A DNA stretch of 10,845 bases from the NCBI GenBank assembly GCA_030631915.1, contig DAOVKF010000044.1:1-10845 (forward strand), read 5' to 3'. The DNA comes from Candidatus Omnitrophota bacterium. GTDB taxonomy: Bacteria; Omnitrophota; Gorgyraeia; Tantalellales; Tantalellaceae. Positions 1 through 7,267 of the stretch are shown in pieces. The notes under the pieces were generated by a model that was given only the letters and a program-made list of their open reading frames with translations, made no database searches and was not told the origin of the DNA. Positions within the stretch are counted from its first letter, which is position 1, and the number at the start of each line of letters is the position of its first letter. A program made the position numbers and the translations under genes.

Positions 1-3000
1 GAATTCCCTCTCCGCCCTGAACGAGTTCCTCTCATATGAAGGCACTATGTCAAAAAATATGCCGGGGATCTCCTGTATATAGGAAAGAAAAGACGTATAT
101 ACCTGCCATAAGCGTGTCGGGAAATCCTTATGATGCTCTATCTCATGACGGAATGCCCACGTTGTCTGAAGCGTGCGCATACCCGACCTGAGCTTTATTT
201 TAGCTCCCCGGGGATTCTTAACGGCCGTTCCAAAATACCTGTCGCCGGACACAGCGCCGGCAAACCGGTCTGTCTCAACGAACACGATACGGATATTCCA
301 TTTCTCTGCGTACTCGTATGCCTCGGGATCAAGGACCTTCAGGACAAAAAGCATCTTCTGTATCCCTTCCACCGGTCTTCCGTCTTTACCCACTTTGCTT
401 TTGATGTAACCGGGTAAGGCCGCCTTATCCATCCGTTCCCATACCCTGTCGACTATATCGTTCAGCCTGTTAACACGGGTCTGCGGCATAGGCCTGTCGT
501 CCTCGTACTCCGCCGGCATTCTTAGCTCATTACCTCTGGTGAAATAAGATCCCAGCATGAGTTCGTCCTCACCTTCGGGCAATTCCGCTTTCCGGCCCTC
601 GAAGTAAGCTGTCTGCCTCATTTCCGCGAAATACTCATCAAATCCGCTTTTAAGCATGTTCTCGTATCCGCGCAGTTTGTCCTCCCTCTGTAACCCCGGC
701 CGCTCCACCTTTTCTTCTGCTTCTCCGTCCGGAGCAGGCAGTATAACATCCGGGATCTCAGGTTGCGAGACCCCCTGTTTGAGCTCTTTTTCAGCCGGTT
801 CCCGGGAGGGAGGCGTCACATCCCATGTTGAAACAACACCTGATGCCAGGCCAAGCCCAAGCCAGAGCAGGGTAATTCCGAGATATAGCGGTTTGCGGAT
901 AAATCTGCGAAGGACCGGGGATCTTTTAAGTAAACCGTCAAGAAGACCCGCCCTTTCCAGTATCCAGACTGTCACGAGGCCGGCACCTGTCGCGGCCAGG
1001 GCAGTCGTGAACCCAAAAAATACATAAATCCCAAAAAACAGGCCGAGACCTCCAAGTAACGGCACGATCGCGCTGCCTTTCGGACTCAATATGCCTTTTG
1101 GCGGCGCGATCCCCGGACGCGCCGGTTCTTCTTCAACACCGGGCGCGGCTTCCGGAGTCTCTTCAAACCACAGCATACCGTCCTCTATGACCTTTTTAGC
1201 GAATTCGCCGGCATACTTAAAATCTTCCATATCGCTGAGAGACGTGACCATTACTACAAAATCAATGCCTTTTTCATCAATAAATTGAAAGGCCTTCATT
1301 GTCTGCCATAGTTCTTCATGCCCCTTCGCCGCCTTCTCGTCCATGTAGCGTCTTACACGGCTTATATAAGGAAGGTGCTTATTAATAGCGCGAATGAGAT
1401 CCTCTTTTTCTTCTGATTTTATAATATTATAAAATATATCCGGCCGCCCCGCTTCTAAAAGCGCTCTTGCGAAACCTTTTACAAGCCTGCCGGAATCATC
1501 GATACTATCGGCCCATTGCCGCGGATAATATTCTTCCTGTTTCTCGAATTCACCCTTCCTGTGCTGTTCCATTATTTTTTCGGGTGAGTCGCCCAATAAC
1601 TGTAACATCAGTTGGAGCCGCTCCATGATCCCATTGAACCGCTCCATCATCTGTTCCGGATCTCTGTCCGGCTCCAGAACGATACCATCCAGCTCCCTGC
1701 TCACATCTTCCAGGAGAACGCAGATCCTGCTGCCGATATCAGCCAGACCTTTCATTCGATTTTCTTTTTTTTCAGGATCATCCATACGGCCTATCCGCTG
1801 CAATGCCCCGAGTATCGCTCCCGATAAATCGAGTGTCTGGTCCAGCTCGGGTTTCTCTTTCCTCCAGAGTGAGTCCAGTATCTCCCGGTTCTCTTCGGAT
1901 ATATTTGTGCCTTCTCTGGAGATCTCGGCCAGGATCCTTCTCTGCGAATCCTTGTCCATAACTTTTGAATTTCCAAAATAGATACCATGGACAGGGAAAT
2001 CCACTTCCCCTTTGTCTTTTACTATTATTCCCATCCTGATAAGTTCACTGACAATATCCATCCTCAACGTTATCTTCATTCTCTCGTTTATGATCGTTCC
2101 AATGTACTTTTCGAACGCTTCACTGGAAATATGACTCTTGCCCAGCCTTTTTATGAACCCGAATATCGTGCTGAGCGTGTTCCTGTAAACATGGGCCCTG
2201 GTCCAGACAAACATCTTGATAAGCTCCTGCTTTTGACTCTGCCTGACAGCATCGATGAACGATCCGACGATCTCCGCCGCATCACCATGTTCCCAGTCCT
2301 GGGCCAGGCTCAGGCCTTCATCCCCGAGATCCCTTAACTTCTCACGCACGTTATCCGCGTTCAGTTCCGCGCCGTCAAGCTCCTTTACCAGGGTCTCTGC
2401 CAGTTTCCCGCGAGGGTCAAGCCTGTTTGCGATCTCATCAAGGCCGGCGACTGATCTGGCAAGCCCGCCGGTGATATCTTCAAACCCTGCGGCCATTTCT
2501 CCGGCCTGCAGTATATCCGCCTCCAGTTCCCGAAACTTCATTGTAAACTCCGCCGCTCCCTTTTCTTCTTCGCTGGTTGCAGCGGTCCTTCTAAGGAACA
2601 CATCCCGCTGAGCCCTGGATGTGGGGTTAAATTCAAAGATTTCCCCTTTCTTTATAAGGGTAATGAACGAGACACCTGTGGCGGTGACCTCGGCGATAAC
2701 AGCCGCGTTCCTGACCTCCTGGATACTGACCCTGTCCAGGAACTCTTCGAACTCCCCGGGCGAGACAGGCTCAAACCCCATCGTCTTTTTCCTTGAATCC
2801 GGCACAGCCTCATAAGCGCGACTGTATGCCTCTTTCCAGAGATTCTTGACCCGGGCGGTATCTTTCCCCTCGATCGCGGCCTCGCCTAACGCGTGAAAAA
2901 GCGCGGGTTTAAGCCGTGTAAGGTCACCCCTGTAATCATGAAAATACGCCGAAACAGCCAGTTGATATTTTCCGGCTTCCAGCAGCTTCTCGTAGGGTTT

Positions 3001-4665
3001 TTTCTTGTTCGTAAGTATGGCCACGTACGGCCTCTCTCTGCCGGATTCGAATTTCGGGACAACCACAAGGTATGACAGGCCCTTCTGTCTCATCAGACCG
3101 GTCAGCCCTTCGGTATGATATCCTCCGGTGATAAGCGCGCCCACATGTTTCCCTTCGGCGCGCATCCTTTTGAGAGTGTTCGCGAGCATCGCGTTGTTTC
3201 TCGCTTCCGCGTCGCGGTAAAATTTCATGGCACCGTCTATGCCGCTCATTATCCCGGAAATATCATAACCGCCGGTTATTGCCACGCCGTATTTTTCGCA
3301 CTTCTCCCTGATGAACGCCGCATATCTCTCAGCCGTGAATTCCACGTGGGTTCTTTTAAGATACCTGAATTCCCGGTTGTTAAGTTCCATGGCGTACAGC
3401 TGTTTCAAAAGACGCGCTGTCCTTGTTATATTATAAAGTTCTTTCTCATCGTCATCGCGGTACATCCTTTCCCTGATCCCGCTTTCCAGCTCTTCTATCT
3501 CCCGATACAGCTCGAGCAATTCCACTGACTCGTATATCAGGATATATCTGGTGAACTTTATGAGGTTCTCATACCCTTCGGCCGGCACGCCCCTGGTCTC
3601 GGCCAGGTTGACGAGATATCCGTGATAATCTCCCTGGGACAACCTGTTCTGTTTGAAAGCGAGGGATCTAAGAACAAGCTCCTCCAACTCCTTTTTTTTC
3701 ATGTCCCGGCTCAGCCTGTCAATGAGTTTCCGCCGTTCCGAATTGGCCTTTTCGAAATCTATGCTTTTTTCCAGTTCTATGGACTCGACCAGTTTCGAAA
3801 GCCCGGTATATACGGAGATATCTATACGGTATTTCGCGGTAAGGTCCCTTACAACTTTCCAGTGGTCAGAAAAGCTTAATCCTCCCTCCCTGTGCAGGAC
3901 ACAATTGTCATTCAGAAGCTTCAGGTCCTTTGAATATATCTTCTCACCGAGACCGCGGAGCTGGTTGATCAGACCGTTCAGACCCTCTGTCTGAGCGGCG
4001 CGTGCGGCAGCCAGCGCGCGGAAACTCTCCAGGTTTTCACGGTAAAGCTTTTCGTCCTCAATACCATAAAGACTGATATCTTCCGCGTCACAGGTGATCT
4101 CAAAGAACTCGCCGGCGCTCATCCTGCCTTCACGCATTAAAAACGAAGCGGTGTCCCTCCGGATATCTTTATCGGGAAAGGCTTTAAGTATGGAAGTGTC
4201 GATATATCCCTCCGAACCCTCCAGAGCGACAAAAGAAAGGTCATACTTGGACACAAGAGAATCCAGAAGTCCGGCTATTGAATATTGGGCGGACAATGAG
4301 GCATGGGCATCCTGTATATGAACGACAATCTCGTCCCCGCCGTTCATTACGACTTCGTTCGTGCTTGCGATGTCATGCGGGATCTCAAACCTGCCGTCAC
4401 CAAGTTTATCCTGATGGGTAACTTGAAACGGCCTGGCCTGGACCCAGACAGGTTTTCCACCCTGGGTCCATCCGATCTGCTGGTGAAGGAATATGCCGAT
4501 AACAAGTGTACTTACGCATTTAATAAAAAAAGCATGTCTCTGTTTCCATGAGATCATGCTGTTTGATACATTATCCGGCAGATCTGTTTTATCTAAATAA
4601 ACAGATCTATCCGTAAATTTGCTTTTATAAGTTTTTGTTTTATCATGCATCCTATTGGTTGTCAT
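1..4665 (-). CDS. Giant membrane-anchored protein with N-terminal TIKI/EreA-like domain and HEIEHH motif (3' end outside window)
   Basis: The frame is open from ATG at 4665 to base 1: 1555 codons and no stop, so the C-terminus is missing. The start is chosen because AAGGAAGG lies 5 nt upstream and a good promoter precedes it; M37 is a weaker alternative. Residues about 44-62 form a hydrophobic signal or anchor segment. Residues 110-530 carry H116-x4-H121, then E149 in ALEG, then R489-x3-M493 and GGYH (514-517). The 28-residue His-to-Glu spacing and the R-x3-M then H pattern recall erythromycin esterases and the wider TIKI/TraB/ChaN superfamily (inference). Residues about 560-1190 are charged and probably mostly helical, with no family I recognise. 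Membrane segments lie at about 1197-1240 (probably two) and 1259-1279, followed by an acidic, proline-rich linker. HEIEHH at 1507-1512 resembles a zincin HExxH site; any third ligand is off the edge. The substrate is unknown. The open frame is certain, the function is not. Confidence 0.9.
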   Translation of the reverse strand, partial: MTTNRMHDKTKTYKSKFTDRSVYLDKTDLPDNVSNSMISWKQRHAFFIKCVSTLVIGIFLHQQIGWTQGGKPVWVQARPFQVTHQDKLGDGRFEIPHDIASTNEVVMNGGDEIVVHIQDAHASLSAQYSIAGLLDSLVSKYDLSFVALEGSEGYIDTSILKAFPDKDIRRDTASFLMREGRMSAGEFFEITCDAEDISLYGIEDEKLYRENLESFRALAAARAAQTEGLNGLINQLRGLGEKIYSKDLKLLNDNCVLHREGGLSFSDHWKVVRDLTAKYRIDISVYTGLSKLVESIELEKSIDFEKANSERRKLIDRLSRDMKKKELEELVLRSLAFKQNRLSQGDYHGYLVNLAETRGVPAEGYENLIKFTRYILIYESVELLELYREIEELESGIRERMYRDDDEKELYNITRTARLLKQLYAMELNNREFRYLKRTHVEFTAERYAAFIREKCEKYGVAITGGYDISGIMSGIDGAMKFYRDAEARNNAMLANTLKRMRAEGKHVGALITGGYHTEGLTGLMRQKGLSYLVVVPKFESGRERPYVAILTNKKKPYEKLLEAGKYQLAVSAYFHDYRGDLTRLKPALFHALGEAAIEGKDTARVKNLWKEAYSRAYEAVPDSRKKTMGFEPVSPGEFEEFLDRVSIQEVRNAAVIAEVTATGVSFITLIKKGEIFEFNPTSRAQRDVFLRRTAATSEEEKGAAEFTMKFRELEADILQAGEMAAGFEDITGGLARSVAGLDEIANRLDPRGKLAETLVKELDGAELNADNVREKLRDLGDEGLSLAQDWEHGDAAEIVGSFIDAVRQSQKQELIKMFVWTRAHVYRNTLSTIFGFIKRLGKSHISSEAFEKYIGTIINERMKITLRMDIVSELIRMGIIVKDKGEVDFPVHGIYFGNSKVMDKDSQRRILAEISREGTNISEENREILDSLWRKEKPELDQTLDLSGAILGALQRIGRMDDPEKKENRMKGLADIGSRICVLLEDVSRELDGIVLEPDRDPEQMMERFNGIMERLQLMLQLLGDSPEKIMEQHRKGEFEKQEEYYPRQWADSIDDSGRLVKGFARALLEAGRPDIFYNIIKSEEKEDLIRAINKHLPYISRVRRYMDEKAAKGHEELWQTMKAFQFIDEKGIDFVVMVTSLSDMEDFKYAGEFAKKVIEDGMLWFEETPEAAPGVEEEPARPGIAPPKGILSPKGSAIVPLLGGLGLFFGIYVFFGFTTALAATGAGLVTVWILERAGLLDGLLKRSPVLRRFIRKPLYLGITLLWLGLGLASGVVSTWDVTPPSREPAEKELKQGVSQPEIPDVILPAPDGEAEEKVERPGLQREDKLRGYENMLKSGFDEYFAEMRQTAYFEGRKAELPEGEDELMLGSYFTRGNELRMPAEYEDDRPMPQTRVNRLNDIVDRVWERMDKAALPGYIKSKVGKDGRPVEGIQKMLFVLKVLDPEAYEYAEKWNIRIVFVETDRFAGAVSGDRYFGTAVKNPRGAKIKLRSGMRTLQTTWAFRHEIEHHKDFPTRLWQVYTSFLSYIQEIPGIFFDIVPSYERNSFRAEREF
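4580..4608 (-). other. Perfect 10-bp inverted repeat in the early coding region of the giant gene
   Basis: AGATCTGTTT (4580-4589) and AAACAGATCT (4599-4608) are exact inverted repeats around a 9-nt AT-rich loop, at about codons 20-29 of the giant gene. In mRNA this would form a stem about 57 nt after the start codon. It may tune translation or be coincidental; no T-tract follows, so it is not a terminator. Confidence 0.5.
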
Positions 4666-4670
4666 GGTTA

Positions 4671-4678
4671 CCTTCCTT
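4671..4678 (-). promoter_or_regulatory. Ribosome binding site of the giant gene
   Basis: AAGGAAGG on the minus strand ends 5 nt before the ATG at 4665. It supports this start over the in-frame ATGs at codons 6 and 37, which lack a comparable purine-rich site. Confidence 0.75.
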
Positions 4679-4714
4679 AATATTTTCCGGCTTTTTGTTT
4701 TTTAACCTAATTCT

Positions 4715-4742
4715 ATTTTACCATATTCTCCCCTTTAGTCAA
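4715..4742 (-). promoter_or_regulatory. Sigma70-type promoter of the giant gene
   Basis: On the minus strand, TTGACT (4742-4737) and TAAAAT (4720-4715) are separated by 16 bp. TGG directly before the -10 box makes an extended -10 (TGn). Transcription would begin near 4708, giving a leader of roughly 40 nt. The giant gene therefore has its own promoter, separate from the IS and ispH upstream. Confidence 0.7.
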
Positions 4743-4785
4743 TACAATTCTGCTAGCTTTTTTATATCTTAATTTTCAACCCGAG

Positions 4786-4813
4786 GACATGCCTCAAGGG
4801 GACACACCTCAAG
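4786..4813. repeat. Two-copy tandem motif GACAYRCCTCAAG
   Basis: GACATGCCTCAAG (4786-4798) and GACACACCTCAAG (4801-4813) are spaced 15 bp apart and differ at two positions. Read on the minus strand the motif is CTTGAGG followed by TGTGTC or CATGTC. Its role is unknown. It lies roughly 45-75 bp upstream of the -35 box of the giant gene, so it could be an upstream regulatory site or part of a dispersed repeat. Confidence 0.55.
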
Positions 4814-5090
4814 TAAAAAACCGGTCACATTTCAGTTATTCCGGCATACGGGCTGCTACTGTACAGGGGGAGGATCCACACCGGGCAAAAGGGCCCTGGT
4901 AGGAACATGGTAAACGATCGTTACTTGTGTTCGGGGATACCTGCGAATTGATTTTGAAACGGATCAAATGATTAAAAGTGGCTTTCTGATTGGCTAATAT
5001 GCTGAGTGGTATAAACTTTTATGTTGGGTCGTACATTTACTTCTACGCATTATCTAACATTTTAATATCTAACTGATGTGCTTTTAAGGG

Positions 5091-5140
5091 GGTCGGGTTT
5101 GTCTAGACCATTTTTTAACTAAAATTAAGGTGTAAAAATA
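5091..5140. repeat. Left terminal inverted repeat of the IS
   Basis: The repeat begins GGTCGGGT and contains CTAGACCA and a 3' block AAAATTAAGGTGTAAAAAT. It pairs with the complement of 6362-6411 at 34 of 50 positions. A central stretch of about ten bases is essentially unmatched. Confidence 0.7.
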
Positions 5141-5187
5141 GTAGCAGTAGCAGCCTTTCTTTCTTTTTTGGTTCTTTTTTCTTTCTT

Positions 5188-5213
5188 TGTGGATAACTTT
5201 AACATGTGGATAA
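5188..5213 (-). other. Pair of perfect DnaA-box nonamers
   Basis: TTATCCACA on the minus strand occurs at 5196-5188 and again at 5213-5205, 17 bp apart and in the same orientation. The pair overlaps the last codons of orfB (LST then stop) and lies beside a pyrimidine-rich tract at about 5154-5187. Each matches the classical high-affinity DnaA box. DnaA binding at transposon ends is known for Tn5; a role here is inference. Confidence 0.5.
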
Positions 5214-5978
5214 CTCCATCTTAGCTATACCAGCATAAAACTCCCACGGTGTTTTATAATTCAACGATTGATGATATCTCTCATTATTGTAAAATTCGAA
5301 GTACTTTTTTAGACCAGTCCTTGACTCTGATATGGTTTCGTATCCCCTTATGTAGATATCCTCATATTTTACTGTTCTCCATAATCTTTCAACAAAGATG
5401 TTATCAAACATCATTCCTCTGCCATCCATGCTGATCTTTATATTATTGTCCCTCAATTTACCAGTAAATTTGTCACTTGTAAACTGACACCCTTGATCTG
5501 TATTAAAGATCTCGGGTTTTTCATATTTTAATGATTTTTCCAAAGCTTCCATACACAAATCAACATCTGCTGTATTGCTTATACTCCAGCTTATAACATA
5601 TCGACTGAACCAATCTATTATTGCAACAAGGTATGCAAACCCCTCTAACAGCCGAACATATGTTATATCTGTTGACCATACCTGATTTGGTCTCACCATT
5701 TCCACTCCTCTCAGTAAATACGGATAAACCTTATGGTTCTTGCGTTTCCGGCTTAAATTCTTCTTTGGACATATGGCTTCAAGCCCCATTCTTCTTAGAA
5801 GATTTCGAACTCTGTCTTTGCCCACGTAATATCCCTCACGGTTTAAAAATTCCGTCATTTTCCTTACACCATAAAATGGTCTCTTTGTATGTTCTTCGTC
5901 CAGTAAATTCATAAGCTCAAAAGTTTCATCTTTCTCCGGCATGGGTTTGTAATAATATGTTGATCGTGATATCCTCAT
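5199..5978 (-). CDS. IS3-family transposase OrfB (DDE integrase-like)
   Basis: This is the catalytic half of the IS3 transposase: 259 residues from the first ATG, but more naturally made as a fusion with OrfA. Residues 1-95 hold the region typical of IS3-family OrfB (RSTYYY, then YGVRK). The rve-type core follows with D104 in STDITYV, D161 in NTDQG and E197 in FVERLW. The 35 residues between D161 and E197, and K204 seven residues after the Glu, fit the DD(35)E signature of the family. The frame is open upstream of the ATG through the end of orfA, in the -1 phase relative to orfA. All catalytic residues are present, so the element could be active. Confidence 0.93.
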   Translation of the reverse strand: MRISRSTYYYKPMPEKDETFELMNLLDEEHTKRPFYGVRKMTEFLNREGYYVGKDRVRNLLRRMGLEAICPKKNLSRKRKNHKVYPYLLRGVEMVRPNQVWSTDITYVRLLEGFAYLVAIIDWFSRYVISWSISNTADVDLCMEALEKSLKYEKPEIFNTDQGCQFTSDKFTGKLRDNNIKISMDGRGMMFDNIFVERLWRTVKYEDIYIRGYETISESRTGLKKYFEFYNNERYHQSLNYKTPWEFYAGIAKMELSTC

Positions 5979-6025
5979 TAATCTGCATTTATTCCTAATA
6001 CTTAAGCGCAGATAATCCCTATCGA

Positions 6026-6331
6026 TCAGTGGTAATCTTTCTTCAATCCCAGCAGATCTAATTTTTTTTTAAGCCAATCATTCTCAATCTGTAACTTGCC
6101 TACATTTTTATACAAATCCTCAATCATTTCCTTCTGATGTTTTACCGTCTTTTTCTTGCTACCCCAAAAAAGATCCCCCATACCTTCTTTTAGGACCTTT
6201 TTCCAGGCTTGCACCTGGTTGGAATGCACCCCATATTTACTGGATATCTGGGCCAGCGTCATTTCGCCCTTAAGTGCTTCCATCGCCACTTTTGCTTTAA
6301 ACTCATTGCTAAAACTCTTTCTAGTCGCCAT
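6026..6331 (-). CDS. IS3-family transposase OrfA (DNA-binding, leucine-zipper)
   Basis: This 101-residue protein is the DNA-binding subunit of the IS3 transposase. A helix-turn-helix lies near residues 24-46 (TLAQISSKYGVHSNQV). A coiled-coil or leucine-zipper stretch lies at about 68-94 (IEDLYKNVGKL and following), which in this family mediates multimerisation. The start is well supported: AAGGAGG lies 5 nt before the ATG, and TATAAT occurs about 22 bp upstream of the ATG inside the IS end. Its stop lies 47 bp before the first ATG of orfB. Alone it is expected to act as a regulator; fused to OrfB it makes the transposase. Confidence 0.92.
   Translation of the reverse strand: MATRKSFSNEFKAKVAMEALKGEMTLAQISSKYGVHSNQVQAWKKVLKEGMGDLFWGSKKKTVKHQKEMIEDLYKNVGKLQIENDWLKKKLDLLGLKKDYH
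6062..6070 (-). promoter_or_regulatory. A9 slippery run for programmed -1 frameshifting (OrfAB)
   Basis: On the minus strand orfA reads CTT AAA AAA AAA TTA at this point (Lys88-90). A -1 slip gives AAA ATT AGA TCT and continues without a stop into the orfB frame. The fusion would be about 377 residues (90 + 28 + 259), the usual size for IS3 OrfAB. Frameshifting on A-rich heptamers is established for this family; use of this particular run is inferred. Confidence 0.75.
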
Positions 6332-6336
6332 TTGAA

Positions 6337-6343
6337 CCTCCTT
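6337..6343 (-). promoter_or_regulatory. Ribosome binding site of orfA
   Basis: AAGGAGG on the minus strand is a near-perfect Shine-Dalgarno sequence, 5 nt upstream of the orfA ATG. Confidence 0.75.
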
Positions 6344-6361
6344 CGGTTAAATATTATACAC

Positions 6362-6411
6362 CATTTGTACACCTTATTTTTAACCGATTTTTGGTCCAGT
6401 TTTACCCGACC
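6362..6411. repeat. Right terminal inverted repeat of the IS, forming the end of ispH
   Basis: Read on the minus strand this end begins GGTCGGGTAAAACTGGACC. The bases ATGGTCGGGTAA around the boundary serve as the last three codons and the stop of ispH, so the IS terminus is part of that reading frame. Confidence 0.75.
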
Positions 6412-7241
6412 ATTATATTTAGCACTGTAACGATATCTGCCACGATCTCATCAGGCGTTGACGCTCCTGCCATTATCCCCACTTTCCCGGCGTTCTTAAC
6501 CCAGGCAGGCTTCAGATCTTTCGCGGATTCGATCCAGTATGTCTTTGTGTTGATCTCTCTTGATATCTGATATAACCTTTTCGTATTCGCGCTGGTCGAT
6601 GAACCGATTATCAATACCGCGTCATTCCCCTGAGAAAGAACCTCTATCTCTTTCTGTTTGGCAGCGGTGATCCGGCAGGTTGTATTATAAAGTTTGATCA
6701 GGGGTATTATTTTTTCCAGACGCCCCATAATACTGCTGATATTATGCAAAGATTGTGTTGACTGTGTTATTACCGCCGCTTTTTTTACGCGCGCAAGCTG
6801 TTTTACGGGTATCCGGTCCGCTGATTCCACTGTTATGGGTTTTTTCTTCAATTGTCCCGCGATACCCATGACTTCGGCATGGCCCCTGTCGCCGATTATT
6901 ATTACCCTGTTTTTCTTCTCGAGTCTTCTGGCGATCTTATAAATATCCCTGACCTTGGGGCACGTGGCATCCACTATCCGGTAACCGCACTCTTTTGCCC
7001 TTTTAAATACCCGCGCGGAAGCCCCGTGAGCGCTTATTATCAGGACAGCGTCTTTCACCGGCCTTATCCTTTTGATCTTTTTTATCCCTTTTTGAGACAA
7101 CCGGTCGACAACATGGGTGTTGTGCACTATATCTCCCAGGATATAAACCGGCTTTTTGTTCCCTGCAAGGGATAAGCTTATGTCTATCGCGCGCCTGACG
7201 CCGAAACAGAAACCGGAACTTTTCGCTATGTTTATCTTCAT
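6402..7241 (-). CDS. ispH: 4-hydroxy-3-methylbut-2-enyl diphosphate reductase IspH (3' end supplied by the IS)
   Basis: IspH is the last enzyme of the MEP pathway and reduces HMBPP to IPP and DMAPP with an iron-sulfur cluster. The protein is 279 residues from the ATG at 7241, within the family range. That start is preferred over an upstream GTG at 7265 because MKINIAKSSGFCFGV is the canonical N-terminus and GGAAAG lies 5 nt before it. Cluster ligands are C12, C94 and C189; substrate and catalytic positions include H40, H72, H121 and E123 (in GHAEV). GSSTSANTKRL at 213-223 has Ala218 where E. coli IspH has the second Ser of its Ser-Ser-Asn substrate contact. MAGASTP (257-263) is the conserved C-terminal signature. 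The last codons and stop come from the right end of the IS, so at most a few native residues have been replaced. The gene is probably functional. Confidence 0.96.
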   Translation of the reverse strand: MKINIAKSSGFCFGVRRAIDISLSLAGNKKPVYILGDIVHNTHVVDRLSQKGIKKIKRIRPVKDAVLIISAHGASARVFKRAKECGYRIVDATCPKVRDIYKIARRLEKKNRVIIIGDRGHAEVMGIAGQLKKKPITVESADRIPVKQLARVKKAAVITQSTQSLHNISSIMGRLEKIIPLIKLYNTTCRITAAKQKEIEVLSQGNDAVLIIGSSTSANTKRLYQISREINTKTYWIESAKDLKPAWVKNAGKVGIMAGASTPDEIVADIVTVLNIMVG

Positions 7242-7267
7242 AACAGCTTTCCAAAAGCAACGCACAG

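Larger units (their letters stand above)
4666..5090. other. Intergenic region between the giant gene and the IS
   Basis: No convincing gene is visible on either strand over these 425 bases. The region holds the promoter of the giant gene (4715-4742), a two-copy 13-bp tandem motif (4786-4813), a small minus-strand hairpin with a GGGC/GCCC stem at about 4878-4899, and a 10-bp palindrome AACGATCGTT at 4913-4922. The part from about 4925 to 5085 is AT-rich and shows no structure I can interpret. If the IS is removed, this DNA would have followed ispH directly. Confidence 0.6.
5091..6411 (-). mobile_element. IS3-family insertion sequence (IS3-like subgroup)
   Basis: This element is about 1.32 kb and holds orfA (6331-6026) and a DDE-type orfB (5978-5199) in the usual IS3 arrangement. 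Its ends are imperfect inverted repeats: 5091-5140 against the complement of 6362-6411, with 34 of 50 ungapped positions identical. Identity is highest in the outer GGTCGGGT and in an inner AAGGTGTA block. The outer dinucleotide on the right is TG when one base beyond is included, which is typical of the family; the left end has GG. I see no target-site duplication: flanks are AAGGG on the left and ATTAT on the right. Base composition is markedly more AT-rich than the neighbouring genes, consistent with horizontal acquisition. The element appears intact in coding capacity. Confidence 0.88.

Noticed and set aside
130..4551. Many plus-strand frames of 60-137 codons over the first 4.6 kb.
   Set aside because: All are antisense to the continuous 1555-codon minus-strand frame, show no recognisable domains and are low in complexity.
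4876..4900. A possible intrinsic terminator for ispH or the IS (GGGC/GCCC stem on the minus strand).
   Set aside because: The stem has a bulge and no T-tract follows, so it does not meet the usual criteria.
4851..5155. An 11-bp inverted match, GGCTGCTACTG at 4851-4861 and its complement at 5145-5155.
   Set aside because: One partner lies inside the IS and the other outside, and the arms are about 280 bp apart with no extension, so chance is the simplest explanation.
7242..7265. An upstream GTG start for ispH adding MRCFWKAV.
   Set aside because: The extension overlaps the edge of the repeat, has no good ribosome binding site and precedes the canonical MKINIAKSSGFCFG N-terminus.
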